Shown in pieces: positions 43,475 to 53,216 of a stretch of 64,000 bases of DNA. Both the position numbers and the translations under genes were made by a program. The notes under the pieces were generated by a model. The model was not told the origin of the DNA, searched no databases, and was given only the letters and a program-made list of their open reading frames with translations. This DNA is from Amycolatopsis sp. FBCC-B4732 (GTDB lineage Bacteria > Actinomycetota > Actinomycetes > Mycobacteriales > Pseudonocardiaceae): the NCBI RefSeq assembly GCF_023008405.1, contig NZ_CP095376.1, positions 453,501 to 517,500 on the forward strand. Direction: 5' to 3'. Position 1 is the stretch's first letter. Each line of letters starts with the position of its first letter.

Positions 43475-44482
43475 TCAGGTGGTGCGGCGGGCTGTCGACC
43501 CGCGGACCACCAGTTCCGGCGCGAACAGCAGTTCCTCCGCCGCCACCTCGCCGCCGTTGATGCGCTTGACCAGCAGCTCCACCACCGCGCGGCCCATCGC
43601 CTCGATCGGCTGGCGGGTGGTCGTCAGTGGCGGGTCGGTGCAGTTCATCAACGCCGAGTCGTCGTAGCCCACCACCGAAATGTCGTCCGGCACCGACAGT
43701 CCCTGCCGTCGGGCCGCGCGGACCGCGCCCAGTGCGAGCAGGTCGCTCGCGCACAGCACCGCCGTGGCGCCGCGCGGGTACAGGCGGGCCGCCGCCGCGT
43801 GTCCGCCCTCGATGGAAAACATCCCGTGCTCGACCAGCTCGTCCAGCACCGGCAAGCCCAGCTTCGCCGCGTACGACTGGAACGCCGCGAGCTTGCGCTG
43901 CGACGGCACGTGGTCCGACGGGCCCAAGACCAGGCCGATCTTCTCGTGTCCCAGCGAACTCAGGTGCCCGACGACCTGCTCCACGGCCACGGCGTCGTCG
44001 CACGAAACCTGCGGCAGGCCGAGGTGCTCGACCGCCGCGTTGATCAGGACCGTCGGGAGGCGGCGCTCGACCAGGTGGTGGTAGTGCGAGTGGACCGCGT
44101 CCGCCTGCGCGTACAGGCCGCCGGCGAACACCACGCCCGACACCTGCTGCTGCAGGAGCAGCTCGACGTACTCCGCCTCGGACACCCCGCCGGCGGTGCG
44201 CGTGCAGAGGACCGGCGTGAAGCCCTGCTGGGCGAGGGCGTTGCCCATGATCTCGGCCAGCGCCGGGAAGATCGGGTTCTGCAGCTCCGGCAACACCAGC
44301 CCGACCAGCCGGGCGCGCTCGCCGCGCAGCTGGGTGGGCCGTTCGTACCCCATCACGTCCAGCGCGGTGAGCACGGCGGCGCGGGTGCTGGCGGACACCC
44401 CGGAGCGGCCGTTGAGCACCCGGCTGACCGTGGCTTCGCTGACCCCGACCTGGCGGGCGACTTCGGCAAGACGACGCGTCAT
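43475..44482 (-). CDS. LacI-family transcriptional regulator of the sugar operon
   Basis: 335 residues. Helix-turn-helix and hinge RRLAEVARQVGVSEATVSRVLNGRSGVSASTRAAVLTALDVMGYERP (3-49), sensor domain 60-330 with VPDDISVVGYDDSALMNCTDPPLTTTRQP. Lies directly upstream of the sugar ABC operon in the same direction, the standard arrangement for its repressor. Induced by an imported sugar (inference). Confidence 0.93.
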   Translation of the reverse strand: MTRRLAEVARQVGVSEATVSRVLNGRSGVSASTRAAVLTALDVMGYERPTQLRGERARLVGLVLPELQNPIFPALAEIMGNALAQQGFTPVLCTRTAGGVSEAEYVELLLQQQVSGVVFAGGLYAQADAVHSHYHHLVERRLPTVLINAAVEHLGLPQVSCDDAVAVEQVVGHLSSLGHEKIGLVLGPSDHVPSQRKLAAFQSYAAKLGLPVLDELVEHGMFSIEGGHAAAARLYPRGATAVLCASDLLALGAVRAARRQGLSVPDDISVVGYDDSALMNCTDPPLTTTRQPIEAMGRAVVELLVKRINGGEVAAEELLFAPELVVRGSTARRTT

Positions 44483-44590
44483 GGGTGAAACTTTACAGCA
44501 ACCGAGTGCAAAAGTACGACGTGCGGAACCGTGCCGAGCCGGTGATCGACAGTGGCGAAGCGCGCACATCCCGTTCCTAGCTTGGCGATC

Positions 44591-45727
44591 GTGACCAGCA
44601 CCCTCGACCGCGGCACCACGACAAGCGGGCTCACCGCCCTCTTCGCGCTCGCCCTGGCCCTGGCGGCTTACCGCGGCTTCCGGCTGCCGGGCGACTGGGC
44701 CGTGACGCTCGAAGCCGTCTCCCTGACCGACGGCTTCCACCGCCGGTTCCTCGTCGGCACCCTGCTCCACCCGCTCGCCCTCGCGACCGGGTATGCGTAC
44801 TGGGTCTTCGCGGCCGCGGCGTTCGCCGTTCTCGCCGCGGTGCTCGGAGTCCTCACCGTCGCGTTCGCCCGCGCCCGGCAGCCCGGCCACCGGCTCCTCG
44901 TGATCGGCTGGCTGCTCCTGCCGTCCGGCGGCTTCCTCTTCCACGAGGCCGGCTACTTCGACCAGGCCCTCTACCTGCTGCTCTTCGCCGCGCTGGGGCA
45001 GCTGCCGCGCCGGCCCGCGGTGGCGTCCGGGCTGCTCACGGCCGCGGTGTTCACCCACGAGATCGCGGCGCTCACCGTGCTCCCCGTGTTCGCGCTCGTC
45101 CTGCTGCGGCAGTCCTCGGTGCGGATCACGGCGAAGCTGCTCGCGACGCCGGTGGCGGCCGAACTCGCCGTGCTCCTGCTCCCCGCGTCGAGCCCCGGCG
45201 CCGTCGGCCGGCTCGAAACGGCGCTCGCCGCCGCGGACTTCACCCCGAGAGCCGACGCGCTCGCCCTGTTCGAACGCACCCAGAGCCAGAGCTGGCAGCT
45301 GTATTCGGTCACCGAGGTCCTGCTGCACCTGGCCCCGATCCTCGCCGTCGTCGTGGCCGGCGCCCTGCTGCAACGCCTCGACGCGCTCGCCGTCGCGGCC
45401 GTGGCGGCACCGGCGTTGCTGGCCTTCGCCGGCTGGGACTGGGCGCGCTGGGGGTTCCTGCTGGTCACCAACCTCGCCGTGGTGCTGTGGCTGAGCCCGG
45501 CCCTCCGCCCGCTGCCGTTGCTCGTGACCGCGGTGCTGCTCGCACACCTGCCGCTGCCGTACTTCGACGCCCGGCACCCGCGCGAGCTGACCGTGAGTCA
45601 GCTGCCCCTGGGCAGCCGCACGGTGAACACGGCGCCGCCGTCGTTGTGCGCCGTGAGCGAGCCGCCGTGCGCCAGCACGTTCTCCCGCGCGATCGCCAGC
45701 CCGAGCCCACTGCCGTCGCTCGCCTGA
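44591..45727 (+). CDS. Polytopic membrane protein of unknown function
   Basis: 378 residues from GTG 44591. Eight to ten hydrophobic segments, for example GLTALFALALALAAYRGF, YWVFAAAAFAVLAAVLGVLTVAF and VLLHLAPILAVVVAGALL. A -10-like TAGCTT lies about eight bases before GTG 44591, suggesting a leaderless transcript; GTG 44552 in frame is less likely. The last 43 residues run antisense into the facing kinase gene and look unconserved. No family recognised. Confidence 0.65.
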   Translation: MTSTLDRGTTTSGLTALFALALALAAYRGFRLPGDWAVTLEAVSLTDGFHRRFLVGTLLHPLALATGYAYWVFAAAAFAVLAAVLGVLTVAFARARQPGHRLLVIGWLLLPSGGFLFHEAGYFDQALYLLLFAALGQLPRRPAVASGLLTAAVFTHEIAALTVLPVFALVLLRQSSVRITAKLLATPVAAELAVLLLPASSPGAVGRLETALAAADFTPRADALALFERTQSQSWQLYSVTEVLLHLAPILAVVVAGALLQRLDALAVAAVAAPALLAFAGWDWARWGFLLVTNLAVVLWLSPALRPLPLLVTAVLLAHLPLPYFDARHPRELTVSQLPLGSRTVNTAPPSLCAVSEPPCASTFSRAIASPSPLPSLA

Positions 45728-46992
45728 CGCGCGTGGTCGCCGCGGGTGAACCGGTCGAACAACACCGGCAGCAGGTCCGCCGGCACCCCCGGGCCGGCGT
45801 CGGCGACGCGCACGCCGACGTCGTCGCCGGTGCCGTCGAGGGTGACCGTGACCGGCGCGGTCCCGTGCCGGAGGGCGTTGCTCAGCAGGTTCGCCACCAC
45901 GGTGTGCACCCGCCGCGGATCGGCGACGACGGTGACGTCACCGGCGGCCGTCACGGCGGCTTCGACCCCGGTGACCCCGGCGGCGTCGGCGACCAGATCG
46001 GCCAGGTCGACCGGCGCGACCCGCAGGTCGGCCTTCCCGGCGTCGAAACGCGCGATCTCGAGGAGGTCTTCGACGAGCTTCGCGAGCCGCCGGGCCTGCG
46101 TGCCGAGGATTTCGGCGGCGCGGGTGCGGGTGGCAGGCTCGGCGTGGTCGAGGGTGTCCACCGTGGCGATCATCGAAGCGAGCGGCGTGCGCAGGTCGTG
46201 GGCGACGTCGGCGACGAACCGCCGCTGCTGGCGGTCCTTCGCGTGCAGCTCGTCGATCGACGCGCCGAGCCGCGCGGCCATCGCGTTGAAAGACTCGGCG
46301 AGCGCGGCGACTTCGTCCCGGCCCGCGACCGGCACCCGCGTCCCCAGCGCGCCCGCGCCGAGCTCGTCGGCCGCCGCGGACAACGCCTTGATCGGACGCC
46401 GGATGCGCCGCCCGATCAGCAACGCGGCACCGGCCCCGAGCACGCTCACGACGAGCGCGGTGCGGACGAGCTGCCAGCGCAGCTCGGTCAGGTCGTCGTC
46501 GAACCGGCTGAAGTCGAAGAACTGGACGAGGTGGTAGCCGGGGATCGGCAGGTTCGCGTTGACCACGAACACCTTCCGGCCGGTGCCCGGCACCCGCGCG
46601 TAGGCGCTGCCGAACTGCTCGGGCCGCCGCTGTTCGAACAGGCCCGCCCGCACGCTCCCCAGCATCGCGAGCTTGTCCGGCACCGGGATGGGCCCGTTCG
46701 CGGTCCGCACGACTTCGAGCGGGCCGCCGGGCCGCTCGGTCACCACCGCCCAGTCCGGGTCGACGCCGATCCGGATGCGGTCGAGCCACCCCTCGGTGCC
46801 GACCTTCGAGAACTCCTGGAGGAGCTGCCGGTCGGCGCCCGAACTGGCCACGGCCGAGACGGCGAACCGGCCCAGTGCCTCGTCCGCCTGCACCTGGTAC
46901 GCCGAGTACGCCATGACCGCCGTCGCCGTGGTGGTCACCCCGACGATCGCGGCGACGATCCGGGTCCGGAGGCTGACGGCCGGGAGCTTCAC
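45598..46992 (-). CDS. Sensor histidine kinase
   Basis: 464 residues. Membrane segments at about 8-27 and 165-187, extracytoplasmic sensor between them, HAMP (RRPIKALSAAADELGAGALGTRVPV), phospho box FVADVAHDLRTPLASM and ATPase motifs NLLSNALRHG, DAGPGVP and GSGLGLAIARENVLAHGG. The GTG start at 46992 overlaps the response regulator stop (GTGA). Ends overlapping the facing membrane-protein frame. Confidence 0.92.
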   Translation of the reverse strand: MKLPAVSLRTRIVAAIVGVTTTATAVMAYSAYQVQADEALGRFAVSAVASSGADRQLLQEFSKVGTEGWLDRIRIGVDPDWAVVTERPGGPLEVVRTANGPIPVPDKLAMLGSVRAGLFEQRRPEQFGSAYARVPGTGRKVFVVNANLPIPGYHLVQFFDFSRFDDDLTELRWQLVRTALVVSVLGAGAALLIGRRIRRPIKALSAAADELGAGALGTRVPVAGRDEVAALAESFNAMAARLGASIDELHAKDRQQRRFVADVAHDLRTPLASMIATVDTLDHAEPATRTRAAEILGTQARRLAKLVEDLLEIARFDAGKADLRVAPVDLADLVADAAGVTGVEAAVTAAGDVTVVADPRRVHTVVANLLSNALRHGTAPVTVTLDGTGDDVGVRVADAGPGVPADLLPVLFDRFTRGDHARQASDGSGLGLAIARENVLAHGGSLTAHNDGGAVFTVRLPRGS

Positions 46993-47663
46993 TTGGTCAC
47001 CAGCCGGTAGCCGAGGCCGCGGACCGTGCGCAGCAGCACCGGGTTCGCGGGGTCGTCCTCGACCTTGGCCCGCAGCCGCGCGACGGCCGCGTCGACGATC
47101 CGCGAGTCGCCGACGTAGCCGTAGTCCCAGACGCGCTTGAGCAGCACCTGCCGGCTCAGGACCTGGTCGGGGTGCTCGCCGAACTCGACGAGCAGCCGGA
47201 TTTCGGTGGCGGTGAGCGCCAGTTCCTCGCCGTCGCGGCTGACGCTCATCGCGGCGGGGTCGATCTCCAGCCCGCCGACGCGCAGCACGCCGTTCCCCGG
47301 GGCGGTGGCGCGCGCCCGGCGGCCGATCGCCTTGATCCGCGCGTCCAGCACGCGGGGTTCCGCCGGTTTCACCACGTAGTCGTCGGCGCCGCATTCGAGC
47401 CCGGCGACGACGTCGATCGGGTCGCCGCGCGCGGTCAGCAGCACGATCGGCAGCCGGCTGCGGGCCCGGATCCGGCGGCAGACCTCGAACCCGTCCATGC
47501 CCGGCAGCATGACGTCGAGGAGGACGAACTCGGCGTCGGCCAGCGCGGTGAGCGCGTGTTCGCCGGTGGGGGCGTGGACGACGTCGTGGCCCAGCGCGCG
47601 CAAGGCCAGCGAAAGCGCTTCGGCCAGGGCTCGGTCGTCTTCGACGAGCAGCAAACGCGGCAC
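46989..47663 (-). CDS. OmpR/PhoB-type response regulator
   Basis: 224 residues. Receiver with LLLVEDDRA, phospho-acceptor EFVLLDVMLPGMDG (about D50) and DDYVVKPAEP; winged helix LTATEIRLLVEFGEHPDQVLSRQVLLKRVWDYGYVGDSRIVDAAVARLRAKVE. Coupled to the kinase. Signal unknown; adjacent to the polysaccharide-degrading genes. Confidence 0.93.
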   Translation of the reverse strand: MPRLLLVEDDRALAEALSLALRALGHDVVHAPTGEHALTALADAEFVLLDVMLPGMDGFEVCRRIRARSRLPIVLLTARGDPIDVVAGLECGADDYVVKPAEPRVLDARIKAIGRRARATAPGNGVLRVGGLEIDPAAMSVSRDGEELALTATEIRLLVEFGEHPDQVLSRQVLLKRVWDYGYVGDSRIVDAAVARLRAKVEDDPANPVLLRTVRGLGYRLVTK

Positions 47664-47721
47664 CGGTCCTCCCCTGGACGATCTCCCGGGCGAGGTTAAT
47701 GCAGACCGGCCGGCGGCCCGG

Positions 47722-47739
47722 CGGTTCCGTGCGGAACCG
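47722..47739. promoter_or_regulatory. Inverted repeat between response regulator and beta-helix enzyme genes
   Basis: CGGTTCCG-TG-CGGAACCG, perfect eight-base arms, 26 bases beyond the beta-helix gene stop and 59 bases upstream of the response regulator start. May terminate the former or be the autoregulatory site of the latter. Confidence 0.4.
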
Positions 47740-47765
47740 TCGAGCCGCCGTGCCGTTTCGTCACA

Positions 47766-49940
47766 CTAGGCGGCGGCCACCTCGAATTCGGCCACCTGAC
47801 CCGCGGGCCAGCCGGTGTTGCCGGTGAACGTCAGCCGCACGAACCGCTGCGACGTCGCCGTGAAGGAGGCCGACGCCGTGTTGCCGGAAGCCGGGTCGAA
47901 CGCGTAGCCGCGCGAACCCACCAGCGTTGTGTACGAGCCGCCGTCGGTGCTGCCGGAGATCGTCACCGTCTCCGTCCGCGCGCCCCACGCCGACGACGGC
48001 GGCAGGCGAAGCGTCACTTTGTCGATCGACGCCGCGGCGCCCAGGTCCACCGTCAGCGTCTGCGGGAACGCGTTGTTCGCGCTCTCCCAGTAGCTGCCGG
48101 TGATGCCGTCGTTGGCGTTCGACGGCGGGAACCCGCCCTGCGACGCCGACGCGCTGATCGCCTTGCCCTTCGCGATGTTCGTACCGGACTGCGGCGGCTG
48201 CGGCGGGCCCGAGTTCGGCGCGGGCCAGGTCGAGCAGTCGCTCCAGGTGCCGGTCCAGCCGCTGTTGCCGGACCCGCCGAAGGTCATCTTCGGGATCGAC
48301 GCCGGGTAGGGGCAGTTGTACGTCCCGGTCACGCCGACGCCGGACGCGCTGAGGTTGCTGATCGACACCGACCCCTGCGTCTGCGACTGCGCCACGAACG
48401 TGCCGGCGCCCTGCACCGAGACGCCGTCGATCGTGATGCCCTGGATCTGCTTGCCCTGCCCGTTGCCGTCGATGAACTGGATCGCCTCGTACGGGCTCTG
48501 GATCGCGGTGAACCCGGTGACCCGGATCGTCACGCCGGTGATCGCCTGGTCCCGCGCGTCGAACCACAGCGCGCCGACGCCGAACTGCCAGTTCGGGTCG
48601 AGCGCCCCGGCCCGCAGCGCGGTGTTTGCCGACAGCGTCACCGTGCCGCCGAGCGGCACCGAGTTGAACCGGTTCGCGACCAGGTAGCCGCCGCCGAGCG
48701 CGTTGGTGTCCTGGACGAGGTTGCCGCTCACCGTGTTGTTCGAGCCGCCGTACAACGCGATGCCGTTGGCCAGGTTCGGCTGCACGACGGTGTTGTTCAG
48801 CAGCGAGTTGCCCGAGTCGGCCTGGCCGTTGGACCACAGCGCGAGGCCGTCGTCACCGTTGTTGCGCAGGTAGTTGTTGCGCAACGTCGAGTTCGTGACG
48901 GCGCCGTCGAAGTTCACGCCGTCGGCCTGGGTGTCGAGGATGCGGTTGTTCTCGATGGTGAGGTTCGAGGACGCGCCGTTCATCAGCCACAGCCCGCACT
49001 TGGTGTCCTGGATCCACAGCCCGCTGACGACCGAGCCGTTCCCGAGGACGCCGTGGAACGCGTTGTCCGGGCTGCCGTCGTTGCGCTCGGTCACGTCACC
49101 GAAGACCGCGAAGTCGTACAGCTTGATGTTGCCGGACGCGCTGCCGTTGTTGAAGATGTTGTTGCCGTGCAACACCGTGTACCACGGGCCCGCGCCGCGG
49201 ACGGTGGTCTGGTCGATCTGCAGCGCCGAGCCGATCTCGAACCGGCCCTGCGGAATCCACAGCTCCTTACTCTGCGAGCGCGCCGCGGCCAAACCGTTGC
49301 GGAACGCCTGTGAGTCGTCCGACGAGTCGTTCGCCGTGGCGCCGTAGTCGATCACCGACAGCGCGGCGGACGGCTTCGTGCCCGCGCCGCCGACCTGCTC
49401 GAAGTCGGCGAGGTCGATGGTGGCCTGCCCGACGTCACCGGAGTCGGCCTGCACCCGGACCTTCGCGCCCGCCGCCAGGTTCTGCCCGAGCAGCACGCGG
49501 GCGTCGTCGAAGAAGTGGTGCGTCTTCGAGCCCGTGATGAAGCCGGTGTCCACATAGGTGTAGCGCGAAGTCACCGGCAGCGCGAGCTTGGACCCGTTGA
49601 CCGACACGGAAAGCCGGCCGGACGAACCGTCGGGCAGGTTGTAGTGGACGTTGATCGCGTTGGCCGCCGCGGGCAGCGTGAATTCGACGTACTGGCCGGT
49701 CGTGATGCGCACGGCCTGCCGCCCGGAGGCTTCCGAGGCGATGCTGCCTTGGGTGTAGTCGGGGCCGACCGCCGAGCCGTTCGTCGCCGAACACTCGGCT
49801 TCGACGGTCCGGAACGGCACGCTCGCGCCGCCGGAAGCGGTCGTCGGGCAGGTGGCCGCGGCGGCGGGGGTGGCGCCGGAAAGCACGGTCAGGCCGGACG
49901 CGGCGAGCGCCACGGCGAGGAGAGCCGGAATGCGGGACAT
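47766..49940 (-). CDS. Secreted GH87-like beta-helix glucanase with discoidin domain, paralog 1
   Basis: 724 residues. Signal peptide (1-30), a CBM6/35-like jelly roll to about 175 (VPFRTVEAECSATNGSAVGPDY ... IDLADFEQVG), a right-handed beta-helix about 185-575 starting IDYGATANDSSDDSQAF, and an F5/8-type discoidin domain about 595-724. The NNGDDGLALWS and NWQFGVGALWFDARD segments resemble GH87 alpha-1,3-glucanases and mycodextranases, whose catalytic Asp residues lie in such turns. Start at ATG 49940, with GAGAGG upstream. 12 bases after its paralog's stop. Confidence 0.78.
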   Translation of the reverse strand: MSRIPALLAVALAASGLTVLSGATPAAAATCPTTASGGASVPFRTVEAECSATNGSAVGPDYTQGSIASEASGRQAVRITTGQYVEFTLPAAANAINVHYNLPDGSSGRLSVSVNGSKLALPVTSRYTYVDTGFITGSKTHHFFDDARVLLGQNLAAGAKVRVQADSGDVGQATIDLADFEQVGGAGTKPSAALSVIDYGATANDSSDDSQAFRNGLAAARSQSKELWIPQGRFEIGSALQIDQTTVRGAGPWYTVLHGNNIFNNGSASGNIKLYDFAVFGDVTERNDGSPDNAFHGVLGNGSVVSGLWIQDTKCGLWLMNGASSNLTIENNRILDTQADGVNFDGAVTNSTLRNNYLRNNGDDGLALWSNGQADSGNSLLNNTVVQPNLANGIALYGGSNNTVSGNLVQDTNALGGGYLVANRFNSVPLGGTVTLSANTALRAGALDPNWQFGVGALWFDARDQAITGVTIRVTGFTAIQSPYEAIQFIDGNGQGKQIQGITIDGVSVQGAGTFVAQSQTQGSVSISNLSASGVGVTGTYNCPYPASIPKMTFGGSGNSGWTGTWSDCSTWPAPNSGPPQPPQSGTNIAKGKAISASASQGGFPPSNANDGITGSYWESANNAFPQTLTVDLGAAASIDKVTLRLPPSSAWGARTETVTISGSTDGGSYTTLVGSRGYAFDPASGNTASASFTATSQRFVRLTFTGNTGWPAGQVAEFEVAAA

Positions 49941-49952
49941 CGTCAGCACCTC

Positions 49953-52235
49953 TCAGGACGAATAGGCTTCGAGTTCGGACAGCTGCCCGGCGGGCCAGCC
50001 GGTGTTGCCGGTGAAGGTCAGGCGCAGGGTGCGCGCCGACGTCGCCGGGAAGGTGATGGTCGCGGTGTTGCCCGAGGCGGGGTTGAACGTGTAGCCCGCG
50101 GCGGCCTTGACGCCGTCGACCGAGATCGTCTGCGTGCGCGTGCCCCACGCCGAGGACGGCGGCAGCTTCAGCACCAGCCGCGAAACGCCGACGGTGGCAC
50201 CGAAGTCGACGGTCAGCGTCTGCGGGAACGCGTTGTTCGCGCTCTCCCAGTAGGAGTTCGCGTCGCCGTCGACGGCGTTGGCCGGCGGGAAGCCGCCCTG
50301 CGAGCCGGAAGCGGTGACGCTCTTGTGCAGTGCCAGGTTCCCGCCCGGCTGGGTCGGCGTCGTGGTGGTGGTCGGCGGGGTCGTGGTCGGCGGCGGGGTG
50401 GTCGTCGTGCCGCCGTTGTCCGAGCCGTACACCGGCGTCGGCCACGAGCCGCAGAACGTCGTCGCCCAGCCGGAGTTCCCGCCCTGGTCGGCCAGGCCCG
50501 CCATCGCGTCCGGGCCCATGCAGTTGTAGACGCCGGCCCGGCCGACCCCGGTCGCGACGACGTTCTTCACCGACCCGGCCGGCTTGGCCTGGATCTGCCA
50601 GGCGAACGTGCCGGCCCCGGTGATCCGGACGTTCGTGAAGTGCACGTCGGTGGTGGCGCTGTCGATGAACTGGATGGCCTCGTAGTTGTTGTCCTGCAGG
50701 TCGAGGTCGGTGACGTCGACGCGGCCGGTGATGGCCGAGTCGCGGCCGTCGAACCACAGCGCGCCCACGCCGAACTGCCAGTTCGAGTCGAGCACGCCGG
50801 TGCGGATCGCGGTGTTGCGCGCGACCGTCGTCGTCCCCGAGAGCGGCATCGCGCTGAACCGGTTGGCGATGTGGAGGCCGCCGCCCTGGTCCTGGTTGTC
50901 CGCCACCACGTTGTCGGACACGGTGTTGTCGTGCCCGCCGTAGATCGCGATGTTGTTGGCGAGGATCGGCAGCAGCACGGTGTTGAAGGAGAACGTGTTG
51001 TGGTGGTCGGCGTCGTGCTCGGACCACATCGCGAGGCCGTCGTCGCCGGTGTTGCGCAGGAAGTTGTTCGTCACGGTCACGTTGCTGATGCCCTGGTGCA
51101 GGTTCAGCCCGTCGGCGGTCTGGTCGAGGATCCGGTTGCCGGACACGGTGAGCCCGTCGAACGGGCCGTCCAGCCACAGCCCGACCTTCGTGTGCTGCAG
51201 CCACAGGTTCTGCACGACCGAGCCGCCGCCCAGCGCGCCGCCGACGGCGTTGGACTGGTCGCAGTCGACGCGGGCGTCGACCTGGCCGATGATCGCGAAG
51301 TCGGACAGCTTCACGGCGCTGCTCGTACCGGGCACGGCCGCGTTGCCGGGGTAGGTCGACGTCCCGCAGCTCGCCGGTTCGCCCTTGCCGAAGATGCCGG
51401 CGCGCGGGCCGGTGAGCACCGAGTACCACGGCCCGGCGCCGCGGATCGTCACCTGGTCGACGGTGATGTGGTGGCCGAGGGTGAAGGTGCCGGCCGGGAT
51501 CCAGACCTCCTTGCCCTGGCCCTTCGCCGCGGCCACGGCGGAGTCGAACGCGCCGGCGTCGTCGCTCGTGTCGCCCGCGGTGGCGCCGTAATCGGTGACG
51601 GACACCGAGTTCGCCGGCCGCGCCGCCGCGGCGCCGACTTGTTCGAAGTCCGCGAGGTCGATCGTCGCCGGGGTGACGTCGCCCGCGTCGACCTGCAGCT
51701 TGATCTTGGTGCCGGCCGGGTACGACGTGCCGAGCAGCGCGCGGGTTTCGTCGTAGAAGTGGTGCGCGTGCCCGTCACCCGGGTTGTTGGTGAACGGGTA
51801 GGAGCCGTAGTACCAGGCCCACTTCGACGTCAGCGCGATGTCCCGGTTGTGGGTGCCGCCGACGTAGAGCGAGATCGTCCCGTTCGCGGCATCCGGGATG
51901 CTGTAGCGGAAATCGATCGAATTGGCCGGCGCGGTGAGCGTGAACTCGACGTACTGGCCCTGGCCGGAGAGCGTGACCGCCTTCCGGCCGGACGCTTCGC
52001 CGGCGAGCGTGCCGGCGGCGCGGCTCGGGCCGATGACCGACCCGTTCGTCGCGGCGGTTTCGGCTTCCTGTTCGAGGAAGGGAACGGTGGCACCGCGGCC
52101 GGCGGCGAGCGCCGTGCTTTCCGCGGGTGCGGCGGCGATGGTAAGCCCGGCGGCGGCGATCACGGCGGCGGCTAGCGCGCCGTACCGCGCTGTGAAAGCA
52201 CTTTTGGGCGCGCTGAAGACAGAGCTGAGGGACAT
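49953..52235 (-). CDS. Secreted GH87-like beta-helix glucanase with discoidin domain, paralog 2
   Basis: 760 residues, same architecture as its neighbour: signal peptide, CBM-like domain (VPFLEQEAETAATNGSVIGPSRAAG), beta-helix with VTDYGATAGDTSDDAGAF, RNTGDDGLAMWSEHD and NWQFGVGALWFDGRD, a Pro/Thr linker near residue 600-620 and a discoidin domain (QGGFPPANAVDGDANSYWESANNAFPQTLTVDFG). Probably cleaves an alpha-glucan outside the cell. GTG 52244 is an alternative start; the ribosome-site spacing does not decide. Tandem duplication with the downstream gene. Confidence 0.78.
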   Translation of the reverse strand: MSLSSVFSAPKSAFTARYGALAAAVIAAAGLTIAAAPAESTALAAGRGATVPFLEQEAETAATNGSVIGPSRAAGTLAGEASGRKAVTLSGQGQYVEFTLTAPANSIDFRYSIPDAANGTISLYVGGTHNRDIALTSKWAWYYGSYPFTNNPGDGHAHHFYDETRALLGTSYPAGTKIKLQVDAGDVTPATIDLADFEQVGAAAARPANSVSVTDYGATAGDTSDDAGAFDSAVAAAKGQGKEVWIPAGTFTLGHHITVDQVTIRGAGPWYSVLTGPRAGIFGKGEPASCGTSTYPGNAAVPGTSSAVKLSDFAIIGQVDARVDCDQSNAVGGALGGGSVVQNLWLQHTKVGLWLDGPFDGLTVSGNRILDQTADGLNLHQGISNVTVTNNFLRNTGDDGLAMWSEHDADHHNTFSFNTVLLPILANNIAIYGGHDNTVSDNVVADNQDQGGGLHIANRFSAMPLSGTTTVARNTAIRTGVLDSNWQFGVGALWFDGRDSAITGRVDVTDLDLQDNNYEAIQFIDSATTDVHFTNVRITGAGTFAWQIQAKPAGSVKNVVATGVGRAGVYNCMGPDAMAGLADQGGNSGWATTFCGSWPTPVYGSDNGGTTTTPPPTTTPPTTTTTPTQPGGNLALHKSVTASGSQGGFPPANAVDGDANSYWESANNAFPQTLTVDFGATVGVSRLVLKLPPSSAWGTRTQTISVDGVKAAAGYTFNPASGNTATITFPATSARTLRLTFTGNTGWPAGQLSELEAYSS

Positions 52236-52365
52236 GGGCGGCACTGGCCTTTCCGCAGCAGGTGGGGACCCCTGTGACCGGGATCATACGAATCCTGGAC
52301 AAGAAATCGCAATAGTTGAACGAACTTACGCAAGTTTGCGACAGGAACTGACGACTGCGCCGGAT

Positions 52366-52413
52366 GCCCGACGTTCGGTTGCACCCCGCGGAGCAACGCC
52401 CCCGACGTCGGGC
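52366..52413. promoter_or_regulatory. Nested hairpin upstream of the methyltransferase gene
   Basis: GCCCGACGT (52366-52374) pairs with ACGTCGGGC (52405-52413), and inside it GTTGC pairs with GCAAC. It ends 20 bases before the ATG and just before a -10-like GATAGT, so it is more likely an operator than a leader RNA. Confidence 0.35.
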
Positions 52414-52433
52414 CGCGCTGATAGTTTCTGGGC

Positions 52434-53216
52434 ATGAGCCAGCGACGTGCCGACGGCAGCGCAGGGGACGCGGATTACGGCGCGATCGGTGGCGTGTACA
52501 CCGATTACCGCAAGCCGGACCCCCGGATCGGCCAGTACCTCCTCGACGCGCTGGGCGACGCGCGGACCGTGCTCAACGTCGGTGCGGGCGCCGGGGCGTA
52601 CGAGCCGGAAGACCGGGAAGTGACCGCGGTCGAGCCGTCGGCGTCGATGCGCGCGCAGCGGCCGCCGGGCCTGCCGCCCGCGGTGGACGCCGTCGCCGAA
52701 AAGCTGCCGTTCCCGGACCGCGCGTTCGAAGGCGCGATGAGCACGTTCAGCGTGCACCAGTGGAACGACCTCTGGGCCGGGCTGAAGGAGGTGCGCCGCG
52801 TGACCCGCGGCCCGGTCGCCGTCCTGACGTGCGACCCGGCCCTGCTGCGGCGGTTCTGGCTGCTCGACTACGCGCCCGAGGTGATCGAAACCGAGGCCCG
52901 GCGCTACCCGTCGGTCGACGACATCGCCGACGGGCTGGGCGGGCACACGTCGATCATCGGCGTGCCCATCCCGGGCGACTGCACCGACGGCTTCAACGAG
53001 GCCTACTACGCGCGGCCCGAACGGCTGCTGGACCCGGGCGCGCGGCTGTCGTGCTCGGCGTGGAGCTTCGTCGACGACCGCGTGCACCACCGCTTCGCCG
53101 CGGAACTGCAGCACGACCTCGACGACGGCACCTGGGACCGCCGCTACGGCAAGCTTCGCGAACAGCCGACGTTCGACGGTTCGCTGGTGCTCGTCGTCTC
53201 GGACCCGACGGCATGA
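52434..53216 (+). CDS. Class I SAM-dependent methyltransferase
   Basis: 260 residues. Motif I TVLNVGAGAGAYEP (about 45-58), AVEPSASMRAQRP, and DAVAEKLPFPDRAFEGAMSTFSVHQW (UbiE-like). Small-molecule methyltransferase; no clear ribosome site, a -10-like TAGTTT is close to the ATG so it may be leaderless. Coupled to the esterase by ATGA. Confidence 0.87.
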   Translation: MSQRRADGSAGDADYGAIGGVYTDYRKPDPRIGQYLLDALGDARTVLNVGAGAGAYEPEDREVTAVEPSASMRAQRPPGLPPAVDAVAEKLPFPDRAFEGAMSTFSVHQWNDLWAGLKEVRRVTRGPVAVLTCDPALLRRFWLLDYAPEVIETEARRYPSVDDIADGLGGHTSIIGVPIPGDCTDGFNEAYYARPERLLDPGARLSCSAWSFVDDRVHHRFAAELQHDLDDGTWDRRYGKLREQPTFDGSLVLVVSDPTA

